From Lunatimonas lonarensis (GTDB lineage Bacteria > Bacteroidota > Bacteroidia > Cytophagales > Cyclobacteriaceae), in contig NZ_AQHR01000048.1 of the NCBI RefSeq assembly GCF_000390185.1, forward strand, positions 1 to 64,000: a stretch of 64,000 bases of DNA, read 5' to 3'. Below the pieces are notes generated by a model, which was not told the DNA's origin, searched no databases, and saw only the letters and a list, made by a program, of their open reading frames with translations. The translations under genes were made by a program, and so were the position numbers. Shown here in pieces: positions 8,142-18,576 of this stretch; the stretch's first letter is position 1, and each line of letters starts with the position of its first letter.

Positions 8142-9301
8142 TGGGGTCTTTGTTGAAGTTTAGTGAGCGTGCGGGTGACATGCTGGATCGCGGAGGAGAT
8201 ATCATCTTCTGTAGTGCCCCTTCCGAGGGCAAAACGAACACTGGCTTTGCCGATTTCCTCAGGAATGCCCATGGCACGTAGCACATGGGAGGCCCGTTCG
8301 GTGATGCTGCTACAGGCAGATCCAGAGCTTACGGAAATTTTTTGATTGAGTGCAATAAGCCAGTGTTTTCCTTCCACTCCTTCGAAAGAAACATTGGTAA
8401 CGTGGGGCAGCCGGTCGGTGGTACTGCCGTTTACTTGCGTGCCCGGAAGCTTCAGCAGTTCGGATTCCAGCCAATCGCGTAACCGAGCCAGTCGTATGGA
8501 CTCAGACGGCATGTTCTTGGCGGCAATTTCACAGGCTTTTCCCAATCCCACAATTCCCGGTACGTTCAGCGTACCGCTGCGTAGGCCAAGCTCGTGGCCG
8601 CCGCCGGTAATTTGGGCTTGCAAGCGAAGGGGTGGCCGCTGTTTTCGGACATAGAGTGCACCGACGCCTTTTGGTCCGTAAATCTTATGGCCCGATAAGG
8701 CTGCAAGGTCAACGGGAAGCGGAGCCAGATTCAGCGGGATTTTCCCAACGGCCTGAACTGCATCTGTCAGGAAGGCCACGTTGTGCTGATGGGCCAGTTC
8801 GCCCAATGCTTGGATGGGTTGTAAAACACCCGTTTCATTGTTGGCGGCCATTACCACAAGCAGGGCGGTCTGTGACGTGAAGACCTCAGCCACCTTGTCC
8901 AACGGCACGATCCCGTCCTTTTCCACAGGAAGGTAGGTTGCACGAAAGCCCAATGTTTCCATGGATTGGATGGTGTCCAACACCGCAGAATGTTCGGTGG
9001 ATACCGTGATCACATGATCCCGATTGTCTTCGGATCGTTTTGCCAGCAAAAAGCCACGGATGGCCAGGTTAATGGCTTCCGTGGCTCCACTGGTAAAGAT
9101 AATTTCGGTGGGTTTTGCTCCGATCAACTGCGCTACCTGTTCCCTCGCCTGTTCTACTGCCTCTTCCGCCAACCACCCATAGGGGTGGTGTTTGCTGGAG
9201 GCATTTCCGAACTGGGTTTGAAAATACGGCATCATGGCCTCCAATACTTCCGGGTCACATGGGGTGGTAGCGTTATGGTCCAGGTAGATCGGAAGGTGCA
9301 T
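8138..9301 (-). CDS. Cysteine desulfurase (NifS/IscS class)
   Basis: The protein has 387 residues and is a fold-type I PLP enzyme. The start YLDHNATTPCD is diagnostic. The PLP Lys is K206 in SGHKIYGP, the PLP-stacking His is in STEHSAVLD (about 104), and the persulfide-carrying Cys is C330 in SSGSACSS. The family removes sulfur from cysteine for Fe-S clusters, tRNA thiolation or molybdopterin. The overlap with moaC suggests that this copy may supply sulfur for molybdopterin synthase, but that is inference from position; general Fe-S service is the alternative. Six bases separate its start from the subtilase gene upstream. Confidence 0.93.
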   Translation of the reverse strand: MHLPIYLDHNATTPCDPEVLEAMMPYFQTQFGNASSKHHPYGWLAEEAVEQAREQVAQLIGAKPTEIIFTSGATEAINLAIRGFLLAKRSEDNRDHVITVSTEHSAVLDTIQSMETLGFRATYLPVEKDGIVPLDKVAEVFTSQTALLVVMAANNETGVLQPIQALGELAHQHNVAFLTDAVQAVGKIPLNLAPLPVDLAALSGHKIYGPKGVGALYVRKQRPPLRLQAQITGGGHELGLRSGTLNVPGIVGLGKACEIAAKNMPSESIRLARLRDWLESELLKLPGTQVNGSTTDRLPHVTNVSFEGVEGKHWLIALNQKISVSSGSACSSITERASHVLRAMGIPEEIGKASVRFALGRGTTEDDISSAIQHVTRTLTKLQQRPH

Positions 9302-9306
9302 ATCGT

Positions 9307-10956
9307 TTATCTGGTCATGGATTCGGCCATCTGCAAGGCCCTGTAGGCATTTACCACCCCGCCAGTGCGGCTCAGCTTACCAAACGACACGGTTTCCTCG
9401 GCGCCAGGCTTATTGACTTCGAGGGCACTCTCATCGTGGACGGTGGATTTGAGGATTTGGCGGATCTGACTGGGTTTCAGCTGGGGGTAGTAGGCGAGTA
9501 ACAGGGCGGCTACACCGGCCACAGTAGGGGCAGCCATGCTGGTACCGCTGTTTTTCTTGTATTCCCCCCCGGGCATAGTAGAGTAAATATCCACCCCGGG
9601 AGCGAAAAAATCCACACCTGTGTTGCTGAAGTTACTGAAGCTAGCAGGAAGGTCTTCGTTGGCCAACCAAGAGGAAGCACCGATTTCAAGCCAGTTGGAA
9701 GCCTCTCCTTTTTTCTCATAAAACCGGTTGGGGAAGTTGTTGGTGGGTGTTGTTTCTTTTGAACTGTTGCCTGCCGCATGGACAAGTACCACGCCCTTTC
9801 GTTCTGCATATTTGACGGCACGATCCACTGCTTTTTTTCCCGGCGAATAAGACTTGCCAAAACTCATGTTGATGACATGCGCTCCGTTATCTACGGCATA
9901 TAAAATGGCATTCGCCACGTCTTTGTCACGCTCGTCGCCGTCCGGAACTGCCCGTATCGGCATGATGAGCACATGTTCGGCCACCCCTTTAATGCCGAGG
10001 TCGTTGTTGCGGTCGGCGGCAATGATACCTGCCACATGGGTTCCATGGCTTGAGTCCGGTCCGGTAGGGTCGTTGTTTCCGTAATTCCGGTCTTTGTAGT
10101 CTTCAGGGTCATCTCCCACGATATGTCTTGGATCAAAGTCTAGGTTGTAGGCGAAGTTCACCTGTGTTTCGAAATGCTGTCGTGCCTCCGCCAACTCAGA
10201 AATGACTTCGTTTACGCTCATTTCATCGTCTCGGATATTGTTGAATACCTGCATCAGCATCCCAACCGAGCTTTTCACTTTGCTGTCATCGGTTTCAATT
10301 TCCGACAGCTCGGCAGCACCAAAATCGTCCACAGAGAGGTACTCTTTTACGATGTCGGCAGCCTGATTGAACATGCCTTCCATATTTTGGAAAAAATTGA
10401 AATTCATTTCGGCTTCTGCCTTATCTGTTTCAAAATTCCGCTGTATACGTTGCCAGTAGGCAAACTCTTTTCGTTGCTTCTTTTTGACGTCGTCCTCTGT
10501 CAATCCGCCATAGATAGCCTTTAACCGTACGTATTCCCTGGTAAGTTCGTGTGAATCTTCTGCTACATGGGATCCGTCACTGCCTCCAATGAAATTCCAG
10601 CCGTGTACGTCATCCACGTAGCCATTCTTATCATCGTCTATTCCGTTGCCGGGGATTTCTCGGGTGTTAACCCAGATTTTTCCCTGCAAGTCCTCATGTG
10701 CTATGTCCACTCCGGAATCGATGACCGCTACTACCACGGTTTGTTTTGGCTGCTTGTTTTTAAGGAATTCATGGGCTTTTTGCGCGCTTGTACCAATAAT
10801 GCCATCCTCTTGTGGATCCATCAAAAACCAGTCATTGGGGGCCTTGAGGCTATCGGCATGGGTAAAAACGGCCCCTGTAAAGGTGTAGGAATAGGCACTG
10901 GCCTGAAAGAAGCAGAGCAAGAGCCCAACAAAAATAGTCAAAGAAAATTTACGCAT
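9307..10956 (-). CDS. Exported subtilisin-like (S8) serine protease with a large insertion
   Basis: The start MRKFSLTIF at 10956 gives a signal peptide (residues 1 to about 22); the ATG ten codons upstream would spoil it. The mature protein has the S8 triad: D80 in AVIDSGVD, H304 in SSHGTHVAG and S473 in SGTSMAAP, with the oxyanion Asn in AAGNSS. The Asp-to-His distance of about 224 residues is several times that of ordinary subtilisins; the extra segment (about 105-285) is rich in charged helices. A DDKNGYVDD stretch after the Asp suggests a calcium site. The C-terminus lacks a sorting domain. It is the first gene of the minus-strand run ending at 2542. Confidence 0.9.
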   Translation of the reverse strand: MRKFSLTIFVGLLLCFFQASAYSYTFTGAVFTHADSLKAPNDWFLMDPQEDGIIGTSAQKAHEFLKNKQPKQTVVVAVIDSGVDIAHEDLQGKIWVNTREIPGNGIDDDKNGYVDDVHGWNFIGGSDGSHVAEDSHELTREYVRLKAIYGGLTEDDVKKKQRKEFAYWQRIQRNFETDKAEAEMNFNFFQNMEGMFNQAADIVKEYLSVDDFGAAELSEIETDDSKVKSSVGMLMQVFNNIRDDEMSVNEVISELAEARQHFETQVNFAYNLDFDPRHIVGDDPEDYKDRNYGNNDPTGPDSSHGTHVAGIIAADRNNDLGIKGVAEHVLIMPIRAVPDGDERDKDVANAILYAVDNGAHVINMSFGKSYSPGKKAVDRAVKYAERKGVVLVHAAGNSSKETTPTNNFPNRFYEKKGEASNWLEIGASSWLANEDLPASFSNFSNTGVDFFAPGVDIYSTMPGGEYKKNSGTSMAAPTVAGVAALLLAYYPQLKPSQIRQILKSTVHDESALEVNKPGAEETVSFGKLSRTGGVVNAYRALQMAESMTR

Positions 10957-11087
10957 AGTCGATTGGGATAAATTGAAATAGTGCATGTTTTCGGAATATG
11001 ACCAATCTAGGATTGGGTAACAATCGCTTTTTGATCAACAGTTGTAAATATGTTTGTAAGGTTTTTGTCTTGCAATATAGGATGCAT

Positions 11088-12137
11088 TTAAAATACATAG
11101 CCCATTCTTAATTCAATATTTTCGGCTACGTGGCCGTGTGTTTTCATGGAAGCTCCTGCCCGTAGGTGCTTTGAAAGCCGATATAGAATGGCGTAGCGTT
11201 GATAAAACGATTTATCCGGCTGGTAGTTTTCGGGTTTCCGCAAATAGAAGGCCATCCGTTGACTAAAGTCAAAGCGTCCGAAAAGAAAGTGGTGGGCTAC
11301 AAATACCCCGTGGTTGATCAAATCATCTTTTTCGGTACCTGCGGACAAGCTTTGGTCCCAGGTTCCTTCCCAGCCTCCTCCCAACGCATTGATGCCGGTA
11401 ACTTTCCGGTAAGCTCCAATGGAGGTCCCCACGGCAGGACTTCGTGTGTTTGCGATTGGATTGTTTTTCATCGTAGCAAAGACCTCCAAGTAGGGATTCC
11501 ACCTATTATTCAGCTCTTCTGGTAAGTAACCGGGAAATTCGGGGGTTTGGAGGTAATAATAGGCTCCTAAACCAAGCGTGGGGAAGTTCATGCCCCGGTT
11601 GGGTTGGCGCTGCCCGCCGTTGGAGATATGGTTGTAGTGGAAGGCGATATTGGCTGACCACTTCTCCGTTAGGGCATACTGGATATGTGGCGATACGAAC
11701 AGCAAAAAGCTGATGGGAGCTGAGAAAAAGGTGTTTTCGGGGTTTGTGGTTTCGTTGTAAACGCGGTTTAAGTAACTGGCCCCCATTCCGCTGGCAAGGG
11801 AAACCTGCCATCGGGCAGCCCGAAACAAAATGGGTTCGAAGGAACCCGCAAGGGTAGTGGCGTGCCCCAGTACGTCCGGATTGCCAAACCGATGATGGGT
11901 CAGCCGTAGGCCAAGATAATGAAAGCAATTACAGGCATCCCAGCGTTTTTTGTCAAGGCGCATGCGGTCATATCGAAGACTCAAACCGACGGGGTTGGTT
12001 TGGGACACTGGCACTAGGTCAGAGGCGTGCGGAATAATGAATCCGTACTGGGCTTCTGACCCCATCCGGGTCACCGATTGTTGCGCCTGCACCGGCTGAA
12101 GTACCCACAGAAGAAAAAGCAACGAAGCGTATTTCAA
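11088..12137 (-). CDS. PagL-like acyloxyacyl hydrolase (lipid A 3-O-deacylase)
   Basis: The protein has 349 residues with a signal peptide ending near residue 18 (QPVQAQ) and alternating hydrophobic/polar beta strands finishing in an aromatic residue (RMGYVF), as expected of an outer-membrane beta-barrel. The PagL active-site motif is visible as FHYNHISNGG, with the catalytic pair H170 and S172. PagL removes the 3-position acyl chain of lipid A. The protein is about twice the length of classical PagL, which is typical of Bacteroidota members. The gene stands alone between the subtilase and the divergent methionine operon. Confidence 0.8.
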   Translation of the reverse strand: MKYASLLFLLWVLQPVQAQQSVTRMGSEAQYGFIIPHASDLVPVSQTNPVGLSLRYDRMRLDKKRWDACNCFHYLGLRLTHHRFGNPDVLGHATTLAGSFEPILFRAARWQVSLASGMGASYLNRVYNETTNPENTFFSAPISFLLFVSPHIQYALTEKWSANIAFHYNHISNGGQRQPNRGMNFPTLGLGAYYYLQTPEFPGYLPEELNNRWNPYLEVFATMKNNPIANTRSPAVGTSIGAYRKVTGINALGGGWEGTWDQSLSAGTEKDDLINHGVFVAHHFLFGRFDFSQRMAFYLRKPENYQPDKSFYQRYAILYRLSKHLRAGASMKTHGHVAENIELRMGYVF

Positions 12138-12223
12138 GGTTGGTATGGTTGGATTTCTCTATCATAAGCACTGATTTGAGGGCGAAAGGTTTCGTTTTGA
12201 CTGAAAATTATTCCAGTCGGTTC

Positions 12224-12254
12224 TTGTAATTTTTCCCAATACCAGCTTACTTTG
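12224..12254 (+). promoter_or_regulatory. Probable promoter of the metY-metX leader
   Basis: A TTG at 12224-12226 and TTACTTTG at 12247-12254 are separated by 20 bases, close to the Bacteroidota sigma factor pattern of TTG, 19-20 bases, TAnnTTTG (one mismatch). Transcription would begin about 25 bases before the riboswitch, which is the expected arrangement. The call is by pattern only. Confidence 0.4.
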
Positions 12255-12283
12255 CAGCGTCCTTTTACTTTTAGCGTAGCTGG

Positions 12284-12392
12284 ATTTATACAGAAGAGGT
12301 GAGAGACAGGCTCGATGACCCTCTGGCAACCTGGAAAGACCAAGGTGCCAATTCCTGCCGGGAGACCAACATAGGATCCTGGAAATATAAAG
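12284..12392 (+). ncRNA. SAM-I (S-box) riboswitch
   Basis: The sequence follows the S-box order: closing stem P1 TTTATA (12285-12290) pairing with TATAAA (12386-12391), the GAAGAGGTGAGAGAC block, GATGACCCTCTGGCAACC, then AAGGTGCCAATTCC, and GGAAATATAAA at the 3' side. These match the conserved SAM-binding core and kink-turn. S-boxes turn off methionine-synthesis genes when S-adenosylmethionine is abundant; metY and metX follow directly. The 175-base platform between the aptamer and metY has a hairpin at 12470-12500 (arms TTCCGTT and AACGGAA) but no T run after it, so the switching mechanism is unclear. No protein should be called here. Confidence 0.9.
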
Positions 12393-12556
12393 TCTATGTA
12401 TGAAAAAGAACCCCTTTACCATTTCCATTTCCCGCACATCCGAAAAATTTCCCGGTCCATGTTTGGTTTTTCCGTTAATTGACTGACTTGGTCAACGGAA
12501 CGGGTAATATATTCGTAATTTCGGTAACTTAATGGGGTACTAACTAATAAACCTAA

Positions 12557-13876
<1,320 letters not shown>

Positions 13877-13881
13877 TCAAA

Positions 13882-14937
13882 ATGACCAGTCAGCAGTCGA
13901 ACATATTCAGTGAAATGACCCAAGAAATTTTCAGTTGCGAAGAAGGGCTTATGTTGGAATCGGGGGAGCATCTCCCCCACTTCCAGCTAAGTTACACGAC
14001 GCAAGGTCAACTCAATCCCGATCAGGACAACGTGGTTTGGGTGCTGCATGCCCTAACCGGCGATGCCAACGCCCATGAGTGGTGGTCCGGATTGATAGGA
14101 GAGGATAAATTCTTCGATCCCTCCAAGTATTTCATTGTATGTGCGAATCTATTGGGTTCCTGTTACGGATCTACCCAGCCGTTGAGTATCAATCCGAAGA
14201 CCGGCGAACCTTACTATTACGATTTTCCAAATCTCACCACAAGGGATCTAGCGGCGTCATTTGATCTGCTCCGTCAGTATCTCGGTCTGGGGAAAATTCA
14301 CACGCTGATCGGCGGCTCACTGGGTGGGCAGGTTGCGCTGGAATGGGCTTATACCCTGCAAAGACGACTGAAGCACGCCATTATCGTGGCATCGAATGCC
14401 AAAGCGTCTCCTTGGATCATCGGCTTTAACGAGTCCCAGCGCATGGCCATTGAATCCGACAGTACCTGGGGACAAAGAAGTACCGACGCCGGAAAGCGTG
14501 GATTGGAGGCGGCAAGAGCCATTGGAATGCTAAGCTACCGCCATCCCCAAACATTCATTCACAGCCAAAGTGATACCGAAGAAAAACGTGACAACTTCAG
14601 AATCAGCAGTTACCTACGCTACCAGGGAAAAAAACTGGCCAACCGTTTTAATGCGTTTTCCTATTGGGTGCTCAGCAAGGCCATGGATAGTCACGACGTG
14701 GGTAGGGGTAGGGGAGGCACAGTCAAGGCGCTTTCCCAAATTCCCTGCAAAGTGCTTGCCGTAGGTGTGGATTCGGACGTACTCTTTACAAGTGAGGAAT
14801 CCCGCTTTATCAGTAGAAACGTGCCCAACGGCAACTACCGTGAAATTCACTCTATCTACGGACATGATGCTTTCTTGATCGAATTTGAGCAATTGAATTA
14901 TATTCTCACCTCTTTTTTCTTGGAAAATATAAATTAG
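13882..14937 (+). CDS. metX: Homoserine O-acetyltransferase
   Basis: The protein has 351 residues and an alpha/beta hydrolase fold. The nucleophile is S146 in GGSLGGQVALEWA, the acid is D299 in VDSDVLF and the base is H328 in YGHDAFL. LTGDANAHEWW and NLLGSCYGST are family hallmarks. It activates homoserine with acetyl-CoA for the sulfhydrylation step catalysed by MetY. The gene starts five bases after metY, so both are under the SAM-I riboswitch. Some MetX-like enzymes use succinyl-CoA, which the sequence alone does not settle; pairing with MetY favours acetyl. Confidence 0.93.
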   Translation: MTSQQSNIFSEMTQEIFSCEEGLMLESGEHLPHFQLSYTTQGQLNPDQDNVVWVLHALTGDANAHEWWSGLIGEDKFFDPSKYFIVCANLLGSCYGSTQPLSINPKTGEPYYYDFPNLTTRDLAASFDLLRQYLGLGKIHTLIGGSLGGQVALEWAYTLQRRLKHAIIVASNAKASPWIIGFNESQRMAIESDSTWGQRSTDAGKRGLEAARAIGMLSYRHPQTFIHSQSDTEEKRDNFRISSYLRYQGKKLANRFNAFSYWVLSKAMDSHDVGRGRGGTVKALSQIPCKVLAVGVDSDVLFTSEESRFISRNVPNGNYREIHSIYGHDAFLIEFEQLNYILTSFFLENIN

Positions 14938-14992
14938 ACACAAATCCTTCGGTTTGTCATCCATTGTACTTTTAGCGTAGGGTCCCGCAGCC

Positions 14993-15016
14993 TTTTCGGC
15001 CTCCTTCTGCCGAAAA
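14993..15016. terminator. Inverted repeat between metX and selO
   Basis: TTTTCGGC (14993-15000) and GCCGAAAA (15009-15016) form a perfect 8-bp stem with an 8-base loop, 55 bases after the metX stop and 56 bases before the selO start. There is no long T run, so it is at best a weak terminator or leader hairpin. Confidence 0.35.
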
Positions 15017-15071
15017 ATGAATTTTAGGCGTTTTGCGGTTGTTATGTGATATCAATTCGCTGCGTTTTCCC

Positions 15072-16547
15072 ATGGATCAGACTTCTCTCTCCACCGCTGG
15101 ATGGAATCTCCGGCAATCTTATGCCAATTTACCGAAGGAATTTTATTCCCATCAGAAACCCGATCCCGTAAAGGATCCCGGGATGGTTCTGCTGAATTCG
15201 CCGCTAGCCAGTACGCTGGGCTTGGACTTTGATGATTATGAAGAAAAGGTTCTGGCGAATCTGTTTTCAGGAAATGAGCTGCCTCCGGGGAGCGATCCGA
15301 TTTCCCAAGCCTACGCCGGGCATCAGTTTGGAAGCTTTACCCTATTGGGAGATGGACGGGCCATTCTGTTGGGAGAACAGGTGACACCTGAGGGTAACTC
15401 TTTAGATGTACAGTTAAAAGGTGCGGGGCGTTCGTTGTATTCCCGCAGGGGCGATGGTCGTGCTACCCTTGCCTCCATGCTTCGTGAGTTTTTGGTTTCT
15501 GAGGCGATGCACGGATTGGGAATCCCGACCACTCGTTCGTTGGCAGTGGTAACAACCGGTGAACCCGTCTACCGGGAGCAGGTACAGGCAGGAGCAGTGC
15601 TAACCCGGGTAGCATCCAGCCATATCCGCGTCGGAACCTTTGAATACGCCAGCCAGTACCTGGGAAAAGAAAGCTTAAAGGCGTTACTGGATTACACGAT
15701 ACAGCGGCATTATCCGGAAGCGGCCCAGGATGAAAACCCAGGCTTGGCTTTTTTTCATCAGGTGCTTAACCAACAGGCTGCGTTGGTTGCCTCTTGGATG
15801 GGCGTGGGTTTTATACATGGAGTCATGAATACCGACAATATGAGCATTGCTGGAGAGACCATCGATTACGGCCCCTGTGCTTTTTTGAACACCTACGATC
15901 CTGGTACGGTATACAGTTCGATTGATGTACAGGGGCGGTATGCCTTTGGCAATCAACCTAAAATCGCACATTGGAACCTTTCGTGTCTGGCAAGTGCCCT
16001 TTTGCCGCTGTTTCATGAGGAGAAGGAAAAGGCCGTTTCCATAGCGCAGGATGCTTTAAATGCCTTTCCTTTCCGATTTAAAGAGCATTATGCCAAGGCA
16101 ATGGGACGAAAACTTGGATTGAAGGAACGGAGGGATGGAGATGATTCGTTGATAAGCGATCTGTTGCAAATAGCAGAGGAGCAACGTTGGGATTATACGC
16201 ACACCTTTCTTTTTTTACAAGGAGATATGCCGGGTGGGAAATTGCAGGGATCTGAATTACCGGCGTTTCAGGCTTGGTATCGACGATGGAATGCGCGTGT
16301 TACGGGAGATGGGATACCTCTGTCAGAAATCCAGCGGGCGATGCAATCCCATAATCCGAAGATCATCCCAAGGAACCATCTGGTGGAGGCAACCTTATCA
16401 CAAGCGGTACAGGGGGATATTGGGTCTTTGTACCGGTTTTTAGAGGTTTGCCAAAACCCCTTTGAGACTGGTAAATATACCCGGTTGTTTCAGGAGGTTC
16501 CAGACTCGCAGTGGGAGCGGGGCTATCAGACCTTTTGTGGTACCTGA
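15072..16547 (+). CDS. selO: SelO family protein AMPylase (pseudokinase fold)
   Basis: The start MDQTSL at 15072 is chosen because the alternative at 15033 adds 13 residues not expected in the family. The protein has 491 residues. Family signatures are GDGRAILLGEQ, LKGAGRSLYSRRGDGRA, SEAMHGLGIPTTRSLA and HGVMNTDNMSIAGETIDYGPCAF, which include the inverted ATP-binding and metal-binding residues. SelO transfers AMP to Ser, Thr or Tyr of proteins involved in redox balance. The last residues are FCGT: a Cys occupies the third position from the end, where eukaryotic homologues carry selenocysteine. It is monocistronic. Confidence 0.92.
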   Translation: MDQTSLSTAGWNLRQSYANLPKEFYSHQKPDPVKDPGMVLLNSPLASTLGLDFDDYEEKVLANLFSGNELPPGSDPISQAYAGHQFGSFTLLGDGRAILLGEQVTPEGNSLDVQLKGAGRSLYSRRGDGRATLASMLREFLVSEAMHGLGIPTTRSLAVVTTGEPVYREQVQAGAVLTRVASSHIRVGTFEYASQYLGKESLKALLDYTIQRHYPEAAQDENPGLAFFHQVLNQQAALVASWMGVGFIHGVMNTDNMSIAGETIDYGPCAFLNTYDPGTVYSSIDVQGRYAFGNQPKIAHWNLSCLASALLPLFHEEKEKAVSIAQDALNAFPFRFKEHYAKAMGRKLGLKERRDGDDSLISDLLQIAEEQRWDYTHTFLFLQGDMPGGKLQGSELPAFQAWYRRWNARVTGDGIPLSEIQRAMQSHNPKIIPRNHLVEATLSQAVQGDIGSLYRFLEVCQNPFETGKYTRLFQEVPDSQWERGYQTFCGT

Positions 16548-16824
16548 TGGGTTATTTTGATCCAAGCTTGATCCGATCCTTCTTGCGTTGGGTGAATTGC
16601 TAGCAGATATGATCATAGAATTTATATAGGCGTGCCAAACAGCCGGTTGGAAAGCAAGGCTTCGTTTTGAGTAGCCCGATTATGTTTTCCAGTGATTCGT
16701 TATGGTTTCTACACACTGGCTTTTTCTTACCAAACCCATGAATATAAATTCCGATTTCTTAGCCTTTTCGCGATGATCTGCCTAATTTGCCCTTATTGTT
16801 TACATTCATAAACTGATTGAATCG

Positions 16825-17601
16825 ATGATAGGAATGGATTTATCCGATATGTTTTCCCTTTCCCGGAAGGTGGCTATTGTGACTGGAGCCAGTAAAGGCA
16901 TTGGCCTCGCAACTGCCGAGATTTTTGCCGCGGCGGGGGCGCGGGTTGTGATCAGTAGCCGAAAGCAGGCTACTCTTGATACCGTGGCAGGTCATCTAAA
17001 GGAGCGAGGGTACGACGTGATGGCGATCGCCTGCAATGTGGGTGACCCCGATGCCGTAAAAAATCTGGTGTCGGAAACTGTCGAAAGATATGGACAAATC
17101 GACATTTTGGTCAACAACGCTGCAACCAATCCAGTCTATGGGCCAATCAACGAGACCTCTTTGGACGCATACGACAAGATCATGAATGTAAATGTTCGGG
17201 CTCCTTTTCAGTTAATGAAACTTTGTTTTCCCTATTTGATAGCCTCAACCTCCGGTTCGGTTATCAATATCAGCTCGATTGGCGGGCTTTCTCCAGAGGA
17301 TGGTCTCGGTATTTACAGTGTCAGTAAAGCGGCCTTGATATCCCTGACAAAGGCCTGTGCCAAAGAGTGGGCCGGCCACGGCATACGGGTCAATGCGATC
17401 TGCCCCGGATTGATCAAAACGAAATTTTCCCAAGCGTTGTGGAGCAATGAGGGAGTAATGGAGAGAATGATGGATCAACTGGCCCTTAAGCGGATCGGTG
17501 AATCTGAGGAAATAGGTGCAGCTGCCCTTTACCTGGCCTCAGATGCTTCGGCATACACTACGGGTGCTGTGTTGACTGTAGATGGGGGAGTTACGATCTA
17601 A
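16825..17601 (+). CDS. SDR-family NAD(P)-dependent oxidoreductase
   Basis: The protein has 258 residues and is a classical short-chain dehydrogenase. The cofactor motif is TGASKGIG (about 20-27), the structural NNAA motif is present, and the catalytic residues are Ser in NISSIGG, Y164 and K168 in YSVSK. The C-terminal LTVDGGVTI is typical. An Arg/Lys pair after beta 2 (SSRKQ) hints at NADP preference. The start could equally be the ATG at 16834. Its stop overlaps the start of a 3-hydroxyacyl-CoA dehydrogenase by one base (TAATG), so the pair probably acts in one fatty-acyl or hydroxy-acid pathway; the substrate is unknown. Confidence 0.88.
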   Translation: MIGMDLSDMFSLSRKVAIVTGASKGIGLATAEIFAAAGARVVISSRKQATLDTVAGHLKERGYDVMAIACNVGDPDAVKNLVSETVERYGQIDILVNNAATNPVYGPINETSLDAYDKIMNVNVRAPFQLMKLCFPYLIASTSGSVINISSIGGLSPEDGLGIYSVSKAALISLTKACAKEWAGHGIRVNAICPGLIKTKFSQALWSNEGVMERMMDQLALKRIGESEEIGAAALYLASDASAYTTGAVLTVDGGVTI

Positions 17602-18485
17602 TGAACATGGAAATCCATACGGTAACGGTGGTAGGCGCAGGTACGCTGGGATCCCGGGTGGCATTGCAATGTGCCTTATCGGGTTATCGGGCAAAGGTTT
17701 ATGATCTGGATGCTAGTATCTTAGAAACATCAAAGGCTACCATGCAAAAGTTGCTTCGGCAATTGCGAAAGCAGGGCAGCCTGCTTCCTGCACAAGAGGA
17801 GGGTTTGTCTGATAGATTACTTTTTACAGACAAGCTAGGCGAAGCCGTGGAGGATGCTGATCTGATCAACGAAAGCGTGACAGAGAATTTAGAAACAAAG
17901 CTTCAGGTATGGAAGCAAATCGACAACCTCGCGCCAGAGAAGACTATCTTTACCACCAATACCTCTTTTTTATTGCCTTCCAAAATCGCTGCGGCCATCG
18001 ACAGACCCCAGCGATTTTGCGCACTTCATTTTCATGATGTTTTCTTTGCCCGGCTGTTGGATATCATGGCCCACAGCAAAACCGATCTCGCATTGATTCC
18101 GATTTTGGAGAAATTTGGCAGAAGCCTCAATCAAGTCCCGGTAGTCATACAAAAGGAGTATCCTGGTTATTTGTTCAATACGATGCTCATGTCCTTTATC
18201 CATGCTGCCGGAAAGCTTCTGACGAGGGGAGTCGGTTCTATTGAGGACATAGACCGGTCATGGATGGTAAATTTTCACATGGCGATCGGTCCTTTCGGGA
18301 TATTGGACCAAATAGGCTTGGATACCGCATGGCACGTTACGCGCAACAATCCGGATAAATATACCCAGGCATTCGCCGACTTGCTGGCCGATTATATCAA
18401 GGAAGGGAAGTTAGGGGAGAAAGTGGGCGCGGGGTTTTATAGCTATCCCAATCCAAGGTATAGGGATCCCAATTTTTTGAAGTAG
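17601..18485 (+). CDS. 3-hydroxyacyl-CoA dehydrogenase family protein
   Basis: The protein has 294 residues, the normal size of the monofunctional enzyme. The N-terminal Rossmann motif is GAGTLGSRVA (about 12-21), an acidic YDLD at the end of beta 2 indicates NAD, the catalytic His lies in CALHFHD (about 140), and the conserved Glu-containing segment ESVTENLETK is present. The C-terminal domain (about 190-294) holds GPFGILDQIGLD. The family oxidises L-3-hydroxyacyl-CoA in beta-oxidation or butanoate metabolism. It is translationally coupled to the SDR gene upstream. No thiolase or enoyl-CoA hydratase is adjacent. Confidence 0.85.
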   Translation: MNMEIHTVTVVGAGTLGSRVALQCALSGYRAKVYDLDASILETSKATMQKLLRQLRKQGSLLPAQEEGLSDRLLFTDKLGEAVEDADLINESVTENLETKLQVWKQIDNLAPEKTIFTTNTSFLLPSKIAAAIDRPQRFCALHFHDVFFARLLDIMAHSKTDLALIPILEKFGRSLNQVPVVIQKEYPGYLFNTMLMSFIHAAGKLLTRGVGSIEDIDRSWMVNFHMAIGPFGILDQIGLDTAWHVTRNNPDKYTQAFADLLADYIKEGKLGEKVGAGFYSYPNPRYRDPNFLK

Positions 18486-18576
18486 CGCTTTATTTAAGGC
18501 AAACTAACCTATAGATGGGGACGCTTCCTCTGATTTTTCTATTTTTACAGCCAGAAAAGAAAATCAACAAGAATTT

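Noticed and set aside
12134-12437. Two minus-strand open frames of 69 and 91 codons
   Set aside because: They lie over the SAM-I riboswitch and promoter and have no recognisable product.
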